Below are positions 50,095 through 63,430 of a DNA stretch of 64,000 nt, one piece after another; position 1 is the first letter of the stretch, and the number at the start of each line of letters is the position of its first letter. This DNA comes from Oxyruncus cristatus (taxonomy: Eukaryota > Chordata > Aves > Passeriformes > Cotingidae): contig VXAY01003767.1 of the NCBI GenBank assembly GCA_013399855.1, positions 1,510,320 through 1,574,319 of the forward strand. Reading direction: 5' to 3'. Made by a program: the position numbers and the translations under genes. Below the pieces are notes generated by a model. That model was not told where the DNA came from. It saw nothing but the letters and a program-made list of their open reading frames with translations, and did no database searches.

Positions 50095-53000
50095 AGCTTC
50101 CTCCTTTATCATACAGCTTGAGAGGCTTCCCTAGGGAAACTGACTTCAAGTAAATTGTCAATGTGCTGCAGATATTCTTACATGTGACTATGCAAGCTTC
50201 ATAGACATATTGAAAGATTAAATTCTTTTAATGTGATATAAAATGTCAGAGGAAGGAATAATCACACAAATCAAAATCTTGGATTCAGATGACAGAATAT
50301 TTGGTCATATTTTGTTTTTATTAAACTTTTTATATCTCCTAAAATATTGTCACATTATTTATGAAAAGTTTGTTTAGCTGGTTTAAATAGAAAGGTTAGA
50401 GACTGCTGTAAGAACCTGAGACCAAAGTGTATGATACTTGGTAATTCATCTTTTACCACTATGTGTTATTAAGGCTTGATGTGTTTGCTGTTAAGCTGTA
50501 CAGAAACTGGTTCTCTTGTTTGTCTTAGTTTGCATTACTGAACAGAGTCAACTTTATGAGGTAATAGGGTGATAATGGAACAAAGCTCTTTTTTGTTTTA
50601 AACTTACTATCTTCTGTAAAATCTTTCACCGCTACTGCTTCCCTGGGCTTTCTTTGCCTTCTAGAAGAAAGATGGTAGAGTACGTGTAAGACAAACTGAT
50701 ACATCCTTTCTCCACTCCCTTCCCTCCTTTTGTGCTGTAGAAACTACAGGGTGAAGCTCTCTTGATTTTCTGGAATGAAAATGTGTTGTTATGTAGAGAC
50801 ACAGAGTTGCATCCTTTCTTCTACAGTGCTCTCAGAGGCATCGCAAGGAAGCCAGCTGAAAAGACAAAGCTTTGTTTCCCTGTCTGGGTTTTCCAGAGGA
50901 GCTCCAGACTGTTGTAGAGAAGAGTTCAGTGTCAAAACCTGTACAGCATGTCCTCTTTTACAAGTGATATATTATCTGATTCTCAGGGTTTCTCAGCTCT
51001 ATCACACTGGAAGAGTTGTCTTTCAAGGCTTTTCAGAGAATGTAACATTATGTAATTATTTTTTCTTTTTGTTTCTTACAGGTTTCTCAGGACTTTCTGA
51101 CTATCTGTGTACCTAATTAATTTTGGGGGTGGAAATGTCATACTCATCTCTATGCTTTCCCCAGTTTTTTCAAGCTACTAAGAAGCTTCTGGACAAACAT
51201 CACACTTAAATAGAGATGTATGTATCTGCATCTCTAAAAGCGAGAGTAAAAATTATTTTGGATTGAAGAAACAGACAAAATAAAATTAGTGATCCCAGTT
51301 AATGGCAACTTCTAGCTATATGTGTTGAATTCTGAGATTATATTATGCATTTGTGGTCTAAGATTAATGGAAAATTCAAAATGAAAATATATTTTTAACT
51401 TTAGTTTTAAAAGGTAGTTTTACTTTCTTTTTTTTTTAAAGCAGTTCCTAGTGGCAGTATCCCTCAACAAATATTCTGACAAAATGTAGTTAACTAAAAA
51501 ATTCCCATCTCTGGGATACGTTTATTTCTGCAGTTTTTCTAAAAATAAGAGCAATTGAAGAAAAAGTTTTAAAAAGTAAAAGGTTACAAATTATTTTACT
51601 TGGGGAAATTCTTAAAAACTTTGTCTGAATTTCTTTCTTAAGCAATCTATATGTTAGAACTACAGCTGTTTTATCTGATATGACAAGTGATGGACTGTTT
51701 GAAGTTGTGCTTAACCAGTAACTTAGAAGGGAAAAACTCCCCCTAAAATAATTTCTCACACAGATTTCTTCTGACTGTGTAATAGTATACCAAATTTTTC
51801 GTGAGTAGGTCCTAAAACAAGGCCAAAGGAAAAATTTAAGAAAAGTGGCAAATCTGTATATTAAATAAGAGATATTTGTTCACTAATCATGCAGAATATT
51901 AGTGACAAATATTAGAAAGAAAACCCCTAGGAGTTACAAAGTTAATTTGGTTTGCTTGGCGTTTTTTTTCTCACTGTAAAGACTATTTACTCCTTTTTAA
52001 TATATTAAGTAACAAGGTTAAAAAGTAAGAGAAGAATGCCCAGATGTCCTGGTAGGAACATGCAATAGCCAGGAGGAAGCTCCTTCATTACAAACATCAG
52101 AACTCTGGCATGCATGCCTTCAGTGAACATTCAATTTGGGGAAAAAAGATCTGAACCAACTATTTTATATTCTTCTTTCCTTTTTGTTTTCTGTTTTCAC
52201 ATGACCTCTGCTTATCCAAGATTAACACGTTACATCATTGCTAGAGGATAATGAGTTCCTACGGGAACCAGACTTGGACTCATATAAACCAATGCCCTAA
52301 CTGTTTGTGTTTTACACACAAGACAAAATAGAATCAACCTTTTATGTTTGTCAAATATAGAGCTGCTAAGTACTCACAAAGCAGAAGTTGCAATTAAATC
52401 TATTTACTAAAATCAGGCTTGTTTCAACTCATGGATTTGTTTTGAGTTGTGTTATTGTCATTAATTTTTGCATAGCTGCACTTCCAATTTCCTTTCTAAT
52501 TAGCTCCCATTTTTAAAAAGCAATCACTTATGCTAAGAGAGGAAACCCTTGTTTTTATAAAAAGCTTCTGTTAGTAGACGTGACTTCCTGAATATAATGT
52601 ACAGAGTAATTTCATTGCCTTTAGTAACTGTTCTTGTAGAAAATAATTACATTGACACAGGAAATCCAAAGACAGTATCCTAATTGTTGTAAAAGGGAAA
52701 TGACAAATTGCTGACCTTGGGGCACAGGCATAGAAGAGCAAATAGGACACTAACCTAAGAAGCCTAGATTTTATTCTCAGTTGGGGTACATTTCTCTCAT
52801 TCTCTTCTCTTTGCTGCTCGTTTTTGTAAAAACTATTTTCCTGGTATGATGTAACACTTACTACTTAAAGGACTTCCTACAACATTTTTGGTGAGAACAT
52901 TTAGATACTAGCACTGTTGATTGTGACCTTTTCCCCCTCTCTATTTTAATTTAAAAAAAAAAATGTCTTGTGTAACTAAAGGTTAGTGCTTTCTATTTAG

Positions 53001-56000
53001 AAAATAATTATTTTATTTCTTTATTTCGATGTATATGTTTATCACCTGATGCTTTTGTGTATATTCTAGCAAGGTGTATAAAGCGCTGTACGTATTTACT
53101 TTTTGTGCAAACAATGATGTTATCGTACTTCAATTAATGAACTGTAAAGTGTCTTTTATGCTGCTACTTATTCATATTTTTGAAGTCTGCCTTCGGATGA
53201 TGAGAAACAGCTTGTTTGACATGATTTGTTCTGACCTGTAAATAGTCAGGAGGAATACAGCCATGCTTCTTAATTTCTTTCCTCTCCAGCAACAGATGGA
53301 GTACTGGGAATTCATCAGAATCTGAACTCATCTGTTTGAGCTGAGTTTTTTATTTGCACTCGCTAATTTTACTGAGAAAGTGTGAAGAGATTTTAAAACA
53401 AACAAAATAGTATTTCTTCAATTTGGTTTTGGTAGGGGTAGGACCCAAACTTTGATATATCATTTTTTTTAACACTGCTTCATTTTGATTTGTTCAAATT
53501 TAGTTTTCCTTTTTGAATTTGACATCTCTGTGACCTATGTATTCTTTTCTCTGTATGACCGTATATCAGACTGTTTTACAAAAACGAAAGTATTTTATAC
53601 CCATCAACAAAAAAATCCATATTTCACTTCAAGCTCCTCAATTTTACTGTAGTATTTTTCTTTTGTATTGTAATACTTCTTTTCCCACAGCAAATAGTTT
53701 GTTTTCATATCAATAAAAAGAGGAAGAGAGAAGAAAGAAGCAAAAATAGAAAGTTTTAATTTAATCTCATTTAATTTAAGCTATATATGTTATATGTTGA
53801 TATTAACTTTATGTAAAGCCTTTTCTGGTTTAGTGCACTAAATAATTCCCCTGAAATATATAATTACAGTTTTAGTTTCAAGAAATACCCACTACCAGTA
53901 TTATTCTATACCAAGAATACCATCAGTATCAGATATTTCATTCTTACTTTGAACATGTGGTTTATGATTCAAAATGTGAGACTTCCATATGATCACCTTT
54001 CTACTTCTAGCTGTATTTCAGAAATTCTATATGATTTTAAGCAAGCATCGCAACCTCTCCATGACTCCTTTTTTTCCTGCATACAGTAAAGTAGTTTAAA
54101 TTTGTAGGGATTAAATAAATTTGCCAAACCTATGCAATTCACAAAAGCTGTAGGAGCCTCTAATTTTTACAGGCTGAGACAAAAATGGATCCACCCAGAA
54201 TTCTCTCCAAAGACTACAGGATTAAAAGATGTTTCAAATTACACTTTAACCCTGCACTTCCTGGGTATCTGTTAGCTCTGGTTCAAGTGTACCTAAAAAA
54301 GAGGAAGCTGCACAAAGAAACGAGCACTAGCAAATAGAAAATTTGGAACCAGTCTCAGCCTCAGGTAGAAATACCGAGTTTAAAACATAATTGCATTTTT
54401 CCTAATGTTGTTCATGTAAATATATTCATACATATGTATATACATATGTTTATAGACACATAAAATACAAGCTTAGAATGCAAATATGATACTTTTAGGT
54501 ATCTATACTGGTATTGCTCATTATGATCAGTTAAATGGTAACTGTTATGAAGACTGTAGCAGTGTTCAGAGAAATTGTTACTCTGCTATACTACTGTGAC
54601 AGCTAAGTTTTTAATTTCTCTGTGGATTGTCTTCCAGTTCTTTCTGTCACTAAATATGTAAGCTGTGTATTCATAGATGGGTTATTTTTTTCTCACTCAC
54701 TTCAGATTCCTGGACTATGACTTTTATTTTTAACAAAAGTGTGAAGACTTAGCAAGATAACTCTTTTCAGGGTAAAAGAGAAGATGACAGATTTTTATTT
54801 CCATATAATGTTAGTAGACCAAATATTAAAGGGTAGACACATTTCTTTCAGAATTTGATTTACCAGGCCCTTCTCTGTGGCCTTGTGGGGACTTCCTACC
54901 TCCATGGAATATTAATTGTTAAAATACCACCAACAGGGAAAAAGTGCTTTGTAGGTATTACTTTTAGTGAGACATTTTTATGTCATGAATAACTATCACA
55001 AAAAAAAAATGATTTATTCACAAGGCTATATCGTTATGTGTTTCAGTTAAGATGCTCATACAGGTTTTGGAAATCTGTTCTCTTACTCTGAAAAAAAAAA
55101 ACTTTTTCATTTAATTTAAAGTGTATGTGCAATGTATGCACAAATTTTGTTCATTAGCATCTAGTCAATACAATAACAAAGAATCCTAAGTCCAAATAAT
55201 TTTGATCAAATGGGTAAATCTGACATACAGTTTGGCTGTCTCAATTCACATTATTTCTCTATGAATATACTTCGGACAAGATAAGCTTGTTTCTAAACAT
55301 TGTATCCAAATATGAAAACTGAAGTATAGAATCTATTATTTCAGTTTTCATCAAAGCTATGAACAAGATTTAAGACAGTGAACGAAACCAATCATTAATG
55401 TTTCAGTGAAATATTTTTTAAATTCCTATGAACCAAATGAGAAAAGTCAGGCCTGCTTCGCCTGTCTCAGCTCTGCCGCGTTGAATTACAAAATCTTTCA
55501 TGTCCAGTCTCCATTGTCATACTTTACCTCATACAGCGTTCCCATCCCAAACACTTCATAATATTCTGTTTCAAAAAAACTAGTTAAAGTTCCTGTATCT
55601 TGGAATTCCTTTAGAAAATATAAGGCTTTTTTGGCCTGCATTGGATAATATTAGTTATTGACAATGACATGATTTTACACTTTGATCTATGAAAACACAG
55701 TTTTAAAAGAAGTTCTATAAAGCTTTTTTATTTCCTGTTTCACAGTTATGGCCCTTAAAACAACTGTTTGTTAGGGTGACTTCTCTATAAGAATTATACT
55801 TTTCCTATCAATGAGATTTTCTCCTTACTGACCTACAGGCAGATGTGTCATAAAAATCTCTCTAAAAGTTACAGTTAACTGCCTCAGCCATGAAACAACT
55901 CACAAGCCTCTGAAGAAAAATGTTACAGTGTATTTCTCCTCTAATTTGAAGAAGAAAGGACTGTGTATAATTCTCTCTATTCTGCATGTAAACTAAGAAA

Positions 56001-56811
56001 GATTAAGTGATTCTGCATCAGGGTTTCCTGTCACACTGAAACATCTTGGGGCTAAATTCATCTACTGAGAAGCAGTTGCAGGCTGATGACCTGTTTAATT
56101 GCTCATACTAAATAGCCAAATATAATACAGATGTAAGAGATTTTTCTGTAAAAGAAGCATATACAGAGGCTTTAGCAGAATTTGTAAACATTCACTATCA
56201 ATTATTCAAAGTCCTTATCTCTTATGAAGATTATGAATCTTTTTGAGGTGAAAGAACAGGGCTAAGCAGCTTTTACATGGCTTGCACAAAAGGCTGCATG
56301 AAGGACTTTGTCGCTGGTTGTGAGAGCCTGAAGTGCTGTCCTATGTGTATCTTACATCTTAGCACTTCATTTGTCAGTCATTTAGAGTTGGAGAAGAGGT
56401 AATAATCCACACTGTTAATAATCTGGAAAAAAAATGCCAAAGGGGAAGGCACAGAAACTTAATCTTACCTTTGAGATCAGAGATATGAGAATTCCAAACC
56501 CTCATAGACTTACATTAATTTGTTCTCCTCATTTATTTGCTTACTATGCTTGTTCTAATCTTTGGAAAACTCAGTTATTTTTACTAAGTATCTTATATAA
56601 TTTTATTTTTTGTTGAGTACTAATGTATAAGACAGCTGATTTTCCACTTCATTAAAGAAGCCATGTCTAATGAAATCTGCTGGTGCATATATATATCACA
56701 TGGCCTTTGACAGGCTTAAGAATGCCTGTGAAGTCCAGCATTCCTCAGCACCTGTATAACACAATGGCAACCTGCTTTTCATGTTGTTCACCACAGATAC
56801 AGTTAAAAATC
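50095..56811. other. AT-rich noncoding DNA
   Basis: No gene or mobile element was recognised in 6.7 kb. A frame at 50775-51116 (113 codons) has no recognisable domain. The segment 52440-52690 has several TAATTA-type cores and looks like conserved noncoding texture. A 20-base perfect palindrome lies at 54430-54449 in alternating TA/CA sequence. Confidence 0.5.
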
Positions 56812-57206
56812 TGTGGTGAGTTGACCCTGGCTGGGCACTCAATGGTGGACCTCCGTGGGCTACACGGGGACAACCTGCTTTACTATGGTCTTCACCATGG
56901 GCTGCTCTTGCACCCCGAGCACATCCTCCCCCTCCTTCTTCACTGATCTTGGTGACTGCAGGCTGTTTCTCTCAAATATTCTCACTCCTCTCTCTGCAAT
57001 TGCTGGTGTGCACGTCATTCTTTTCCCCTTCTTAACTACATTACCCCAGATGTGCCACCACTGTCGTTGATGGGCTTGGCCTTGGCCAGTGGCAGATCTG
57101 TTCTTGGAGCCAGCTGGTATTGGCTCTGTTGGACATGGGGGAAGCCTCTGGCAGTTTCTAGGATGCCACCACTGCTCCTAAAACCTTACCACACAAACCC
57201 AAAGCA
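56812..57206 (-). mobile_element. Solo LTR, avian ERVL-type, internally deleted (minus)
   Basis: Minus-strand reading runs from TGCTTTGGGTTTGTGTGGTA (57206) through AGGCTTCCCCCATGTCCAAC, GAGCCAATACCAGCTGGCTC, GGCCAAGGCCAAGCCCATCA, GAGGAGTGAGAATATTTGAG and GAAGAAGGAGGGGGAGGATG. It ends with GCCAGCCAGGGTCAACTCAC-type sequence at 56812. Both ends begin and finish TG...CA. The repeated middle of the family and the R/U5 part with the polyadenylation region are missing, so this copy is about 395 bases. Its 5' 100 bases match the plus-strand element at 14792-15265. The frames at 56683-57288 on the plus strand are shadows. Confidence 0.85.
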
Positions 57207-60200
57207 TAAACAAAACATTGTCAAGAAAATTTTAGAAAAGGATTACACTGCAGATGCAACTGGGATGATGTGGTATAACTGCTTATAATTTGTGTTGTTA
57301 TTGTGTGAAAAAAATAATTTATTTGTCAGTGGGTTTGTCCCTGAAAACTCTCTGTTGCACAAAGGAATAAACCCCCCCCCCCACAATCTGAGTATCTTTG
57401 CCAAAATTAAAACTGTAGTGACTGTTCTTATGTAAAATATTTTATTCTATGTGTAATTTTTCTATAAGACACTATTGTTGAACAATTTATTGCCTTTCTA
57501 CAGGTACAAACATGGAGCACTTCTTAGTCATCACCTAAACTTCAGAATCTAGCTGTTCTCTGGTGTTACCAGTTCTGTGTTTTCAAAATAATTTGCTTTT
57601 GCTAGGCACATATATTATGTTCATATCTTTCCTTAACTTGTGCTGCTGTACCTTCCCTGATGTATTCATGGAATTTATCATCTATCTCCATTCTGGACTT
57701 TTCCTGTCATTGTACGCAGAATAGTTTGAACTGGTTTTATTTATGTTTTTTTGTTTATTGTGTTTATTTTTTGTTTATTTGTTATTTCAGTGAATGCACT
57801 GTGAATGTGCTTAGCGGAACTTTTAAAGAAAATTTTCTTTCAGGTTAGTGCAGGATTATTTTGATTCAAAATTTTGAATTTTGTGAAGTGGCTTTGGTGA
57901 TCTACAGAATTTAAATAGTCCATTTTGTTTTTTTCTTCTTAATTAATGTTAAGAGAGAATTTCTGAAATTATTTAATTTGTATATCCTTGCACTTTCTTC
58001 TACTCTGTCTGCTTTCTAGATATATAAAGAAACATAACTCGTTAGTGCTTAGTCCTCACTTACAACCTCTGCTATTTTAATACCCCAGATAAACTACTAA
58101 TTTGAATTAATTTTTTTCTTTGTTATAATTAGTGATGATGTAGTTATCAAAGGAATTCAAGAATGTTTGCACTCCTTTTCATTCCTCTTATACAAACCAA
58201 ACAAAACTAGAGAAAGGAAAAAGAATTACACATACTTCATACCTCAGTTATTAACATTAAGAAGGCTTACAAGGCATGTTTTGTAATTCTGAGTTCTGTT
58301 TTGCCAAACATTTCCAGAACAGAAACTGATTATTGTGTCAAATGTGATAAGAACTTGCACAAATGCTGCAGTCTCCGCAAAAATGTTTTGCATCACCTCA
58401 TACAAATTATTTTTATTGACGGTTAACTTAACTTACTTCAAGATGATTAATTGCTAGAGGTATTAACACTCCAGTTAGATCTCTGTTGCTGATGTGCAGA
58501 TTTAGTTGCATATTTTTTCTTATTGATATAGTGATATAGTGATATATAGAGTCCTAGAAGGACTGACAATTCCAATTTTCTGATAATATGATTCTGGTGT
58601 ACTTAGGGACCATCATATCCTAGGTATGACTAAGCATAATAATTCAATTTGTTCTTATACACACATCTCTTTTTCTAATCTGGGAATGTTCAAACTCTAT
58701 TAAAGATCAGAAAAAAAAGATTTAAAGAATTGTGTCTGCTTTGTGAGTAATCTCTGTGGGTCATCAATTACTTTACTGAAGCACTTGTTTTCTGTTAGAT
58801 AGAAACAAGATATTCAATGGCACTTTTGTGCATATTTCTATCTGTATCCTTAAGTGTGTGTAATCAAGCATAGATGTACTTTCTCAAGCTTCTGAGAGTT
58901 GTGGCTCAAGTAACACTCCTTACTTTTTTCTAGAACTGTTTAACTCCTGTGCAAATCAAAGAATCATATTTCAAAATCATTTTAGTTACTAAAGTCAGTA
59001 TTTATTTAATAATACTAAAGACAGTATTTATTTTTTTATGTTTTGCTTATAAATATTAGCTGCAGAAAGCATGAGTGAATAACTTTGTCAAGGTGACAGT
59101 GGAGGTGCTATTCTTTTTTGACACCTGCTGACATAAGGCTTACTCAGAATCTAGTAAATTTGATCTCAGTTGAAAAAAAAAACACTAAGTAAAGAATATT
59201 AACTATCTTACAAGAATTCTTTCTGAAATACGTACAGATTTCAATGCATTTATTCCACATTTGAATAGCAACTGTTCTAATGCCTTTTAGCTAGTGGAGA
59301 TTTGCTTCCCTCCTACTCACAGATAGTTAAAGTGCAGGTATAGGTTCTTGTTCTAGGGTGCACTTCCTGCTCTGGTGTACCCTCTTTCAGGGTGCTGCTG
59401 ATGTTGGTATATTGCCACCTCAGTGCAGCAGAGAAGCAGCACTCAGAAGGATTTTACTGATATTATACGTTTTGGGAGGGGATGGACTCCCATATTTCCT
59501 GAGATGAGTGCAACTTTTAGAAAAACATGCATGTCCTATTGACAATTCTGTGATAGTGTAAACCAATAGAACACTAATCAATCAGTTTCTGGAAATAAGA
59601 ATATTATGTCAGGAAAAAAGCAACGCTGAATTTCTAAACCTTTCTGTTCATCCAAGGGAAAACCATTTTCCTTCTGCAACCGTTTCACTAATGGCCTCTT
59701 TTAGTTCCATGGTTCCTGCTCTTAAATGCCTTTGTTTCAAGGAGTAGTTCTACATAGACATCTTGATGTTTCTGCTGAAAGTGTTGCTGCTCGAAATGCC
59801 TTCCTGCTTATGGTTCAGGGAAAGCTGATACACAATACCTTTACTTTATTCTAAATCTGATTTCACACTCTCCAGATTGTATTCATTGTTTTTCTTATTA
59901 ACTTTAGCTAAGATAAAAACACAAGTTGGAGGCACAGTATTTTCCCTAAGATTTTTCCCTCTGGATGTAATTTCCTAAGTTTAATAAAAGCTAAGTGTGA
60001 GAACAAATTATTGTATGTCTTTCTGTTATCGGGTCATCAGAAGTTTCTTGGAATTTAGCTTTTCCCCATTGTGCGCTTCAGATACTTTTTCAAAATTTCT
60101 ATTCTCTCTATGATGCAGAGTGGGTTTGAACAGACCAGTAAAACTGTGGAGATGGACCTAAAAGCTTCCCTTAAGGGATGTTGACATCAGGCGGTAAAAC

Positions 60201-62859
60201 AAAGTGTGTCCCAGAGTTGCCAAGGAACAGCATAACACCTGCTTGTGCAGGAAGTTGATGCATGTGTGTGCATTTCACAGAAAAGGGAGACCTTTGCTGC
60301 TCTACATGGGATGCTGTGGGCAAATTGGCACACTGAGTCTACCCTGTGTGATGATTAAGGCAGGTCTCTGTTATGTAGTAACGCTCTTCTCAGGAAGCAC
60401 TCTCTCAGGAACGCACAGAGCCAATATCACCAACCTCCTTGTACTTCTGTTCCCTTATGCCTTGCTCATACTATTTTTTTCTAAGCTTCCTCCCTATGGC
60501 AGCCTGAAAGTATGATTAGAAAGATACTGCCTGGTGTCATGCTTTGGAGTAGGGTGGCTCAAAGACCGTCCTCTTCCTCATTTTCTCATCTTCTAAAGTA
60601 AATCTAGGCCATCTCAGACACAGCTTGCAAAAATTACCTTCATGAGAGCACTTACTTGAAAATCCAGAAATAAAACTCAAAACATCTTTAAGTGCCACTT
60701 ACTATCTGAACAATGGTGTTGGTCTCACAATACCTATCTATTTGGCTATCTATCTTTCAAAAACACCTATTGTCACATACATGTCCATCTTTGTCAAGAC
60801 TATCTTTTCTATCTTCCAGGAAGAAATGAAGACTCACGAGGAGCCTCTTTGCAGTAGTAAGGAATTTCTATTTCACAACCTCAGGTAATCTCAACAAAAT
60901 TGGATTGAATACATGAACAACAAAAGAGGTTTTTGTTTGCTTGTTTTCCCTTTGGAGTGGACCAGTGCTTCTTTTCTAACGTGGTCTTTTATGTACCTGT
61001 CAATATCTTAACAAAATGCTCACTTTCTTTAGGAGGATTTTTGTTCAAATGATGCAAAAATCTTCATAAGAGTAATTTGTTTATTTATATCAAACACTTA
61101 GTTTAATGCCTCTGTTATATCTAAATCTGATGAAAGGATTAGTTTTGTGTGTTCCTGTTTTCATTAGACAGCTTTTTTAATCTCCTTTTTTTTTTTTTAA
61201 TTTTTTTTCTTATTTACACTTGTATTATACTTGCCGCATTTATTTTCCTGGCTATTAGCTGAACACTTTTGTGCTGGCAGCCAAAGACTAGTAGATTATG
61301 GGAACACAGAAATGGAGAAAACCTTCTGAAGAAGTCTTTAGCAACAAAACTGTATATATTTTTCATAAACTGAACAGTTTTTAAATTGCAAATAGGCTTT
61401 TGGACTCACTCTTTCTGATGGGAAGCTGGGGCAAAAACTCTCATGTCTGTTATTAAACCAAACTTACTCATTCATACCAATCCTTCCTTGAGGTACATTT
61501 AAGTGTTTCATACTCTTGTTTCCTGTCTCCTGATAAGGAATAATCATATCTCCTTTGAAAAATTCCCTTTATTTCCATGTGACAAATGCAGCTGTGTGTG
61601 AGGTAACCTGATGCCAGTGACCTATACCAATTACCTCTATCAGAGAACTATCCTGACCACAAGGGAGGTTACTTGCTGTACTGCACAAGCCTATACAGAA
61701 GTATCTGTGAGCATAGTTTCAGTCATTTTCAGCTGTCAGCATCTCTGATCCCGAACTGCGAGACCATTGCTGATTGCTCATTCCCTGTCTCATGTCAGCA
61801 CAAGGGTTCTCATGGACTTTTCCTACTTCCGTGTGTTCAGTGGCCTCATCAACTCTTACACCTCATCGAAAGAAGCCAGAGCAAAAAAAGAAAAAGGAAG
61901 AAGGGGTCAATGGGAGAGTTTTATTTGGCCTCATTGCCAGTTTATGCCAGGTTAAATTGGCTGTGAAACTATGGCAGTAGGTTTGAAATCAGCTGAGACA
62001 CAAAGATTGTCTGATAGCAACCTGCTGCCTTCTTTTTTTTTTTCACTGGGCAGTAGTGGCAACTGTTGGTCATTGTACTGTCCTAAACAAGAAGTATGTG
62101 TTTGTTATTCTCCTTTGGGTATTCCAGGTGGAAAAATAAGGTTTTTGGGTAATTTAGTTGTATCTGATTTTACATGACAGTTCACTGTTCTCTTCTGCTT
62201 AGCCAGAAGTTAAAATGAATAGCACAGAATCTTGTCATTTTTAATTCAGTTTTTTATATTCTGTTGCTAGGGATTTTGAGCCCAGATGAGCTTAAAATCA
62301 GCAAAAATTAATCTGGATCTAGAAAAAAGGATTGAAGCAATTATTTTGAAAAAAAAAAAATCTAGTTTATTTTATGACATTAGGTAGATGTTTTTGTTTT
62401 GTGTCTGCATTAAAATAAGTTCAAAAAGTACTGTATTCAAGTCTGACCTGTGTAAAACCTGACTGAAATGTTTTCCTTATTAATTTTTTCAGCCTATGAA
62501 TTCTAAAGAGTAGTAAAATATACAGTAAAGAGAAGAAAGTAAAAAGGGTCAAGGCCCTACTGCTCTGACAGTTCTGTTCTGCACTTTGTCCAAGACCCTG
62601 TCACTGTTTTTCATTTCCTTGCCTTAACTTTGTTGCAATTGAGTGTTTCAAGGTCACTTCAAGAATCACTGGCAAAGGTGATTAGAGCTCTAGTTGAATA
62701 CAATGAATACATAAGCAAAAAGAGGCTTAATACAAAAGTGAAAGCATGACAAAAAAGGTTCACTATATTACTCACTAGATGGTTAAAGCAAACTGAGAAA
62801 AACAAACAAAAATCCAAAATCAATCATGCCAAACAGAAATAAACTCTAACTATCTATCT
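57207..62859. other. AT-rich noncoding DNA
   Basis: No gene or mobile element was recognised. A C run of 11 lies at 57372-57382, a TGATATAG triplicate at about 58524-58549 and T runs at about 61186-61208. Frames at 60204-60515 and 61673-62177 have no recognisable products. Confidence 0.5.
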
Positions 62860-63430
62860 GGAGGTTGGTGGTGGGGAGGAGAGGGGGAAAGGGGGCTGGG
62901 AAGAGAAAAGGAATACAGCAGATGCTCCTGTTGAGTCACAAGGTTCAGAGTAGATCCCCATATTAAACTGAGCTCCAGACTTGACCAACAGTTTATGACT
63001 AAAGGCCCAACAGCATTTAACTTATCTTAAACTTAACAGAAGTTTAACTTAACAGCACTCAAACAACACTTAAACTTAACAGTACTTAATCGATAACTGA
63101 AGCTAAACAGTTAAGCAAAAGATTCATATAGAATTTACTGTATCACAGCAGTAACTCGCGTACAGACCTGACTTACTACAAATTTGAAGTACATAAAAAT
63201 CTAGAACAACATTCCTAGTATATCTGCTACGACAAATTCACACTCGCATGCACGCGGACATAAAGAGTCTGTATAAGGTGTTCCTATGAAAAGACACCCC
63301 TTGAATTCAGTGAAGTACTCACTTCAGATGCCTTTGCATCTTCTCGGCAGGTTGAGCAGTCGGGGGTATCAGCCAAGGATCCATCATTGTCATTCGATGA
63401 TCCTCTGAGTATAGCAAACTTGAAAGTTCA
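62860..63430 (-). mobile_element. LTR-like element, avian ERV (minus)
   Basis: On the minus strand there is a TATA-like CACCTTATACAGACTC near 63283-63268, then CGCGTGCATGCGAGTGTG. Several TGTTAAGTTTAAG repeats follow (about 63010-63100), then GGGCCTTTAGTCATAAACTG, TGGTCAAGTCTGGAGCTCAG and TTGTGACTCAACAGGAGCAT. A pyrimidine-rich end lies near CCACCAACCTCCAGATA (about 62872-62856). This layout resembles avian ERVL LTRs, and TGACTCAACAG recurs in the element ending at 33280. Boundaries are estimates. It touches the CR1 endonuclease segment on its right. Confidence 0.5.

Noticed and set aside
54430..54449. 20-base perfect palindrome as a binding site
   Set aside because: It consists of alternating TA and CA steps in simple sequence, so chance self-complementarity is expected.
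56683..57288. Three overlapping plus-strand frames as genes
   Set aside because: They are antisense shadows of the ERVL-type LTR at 56812-57206.
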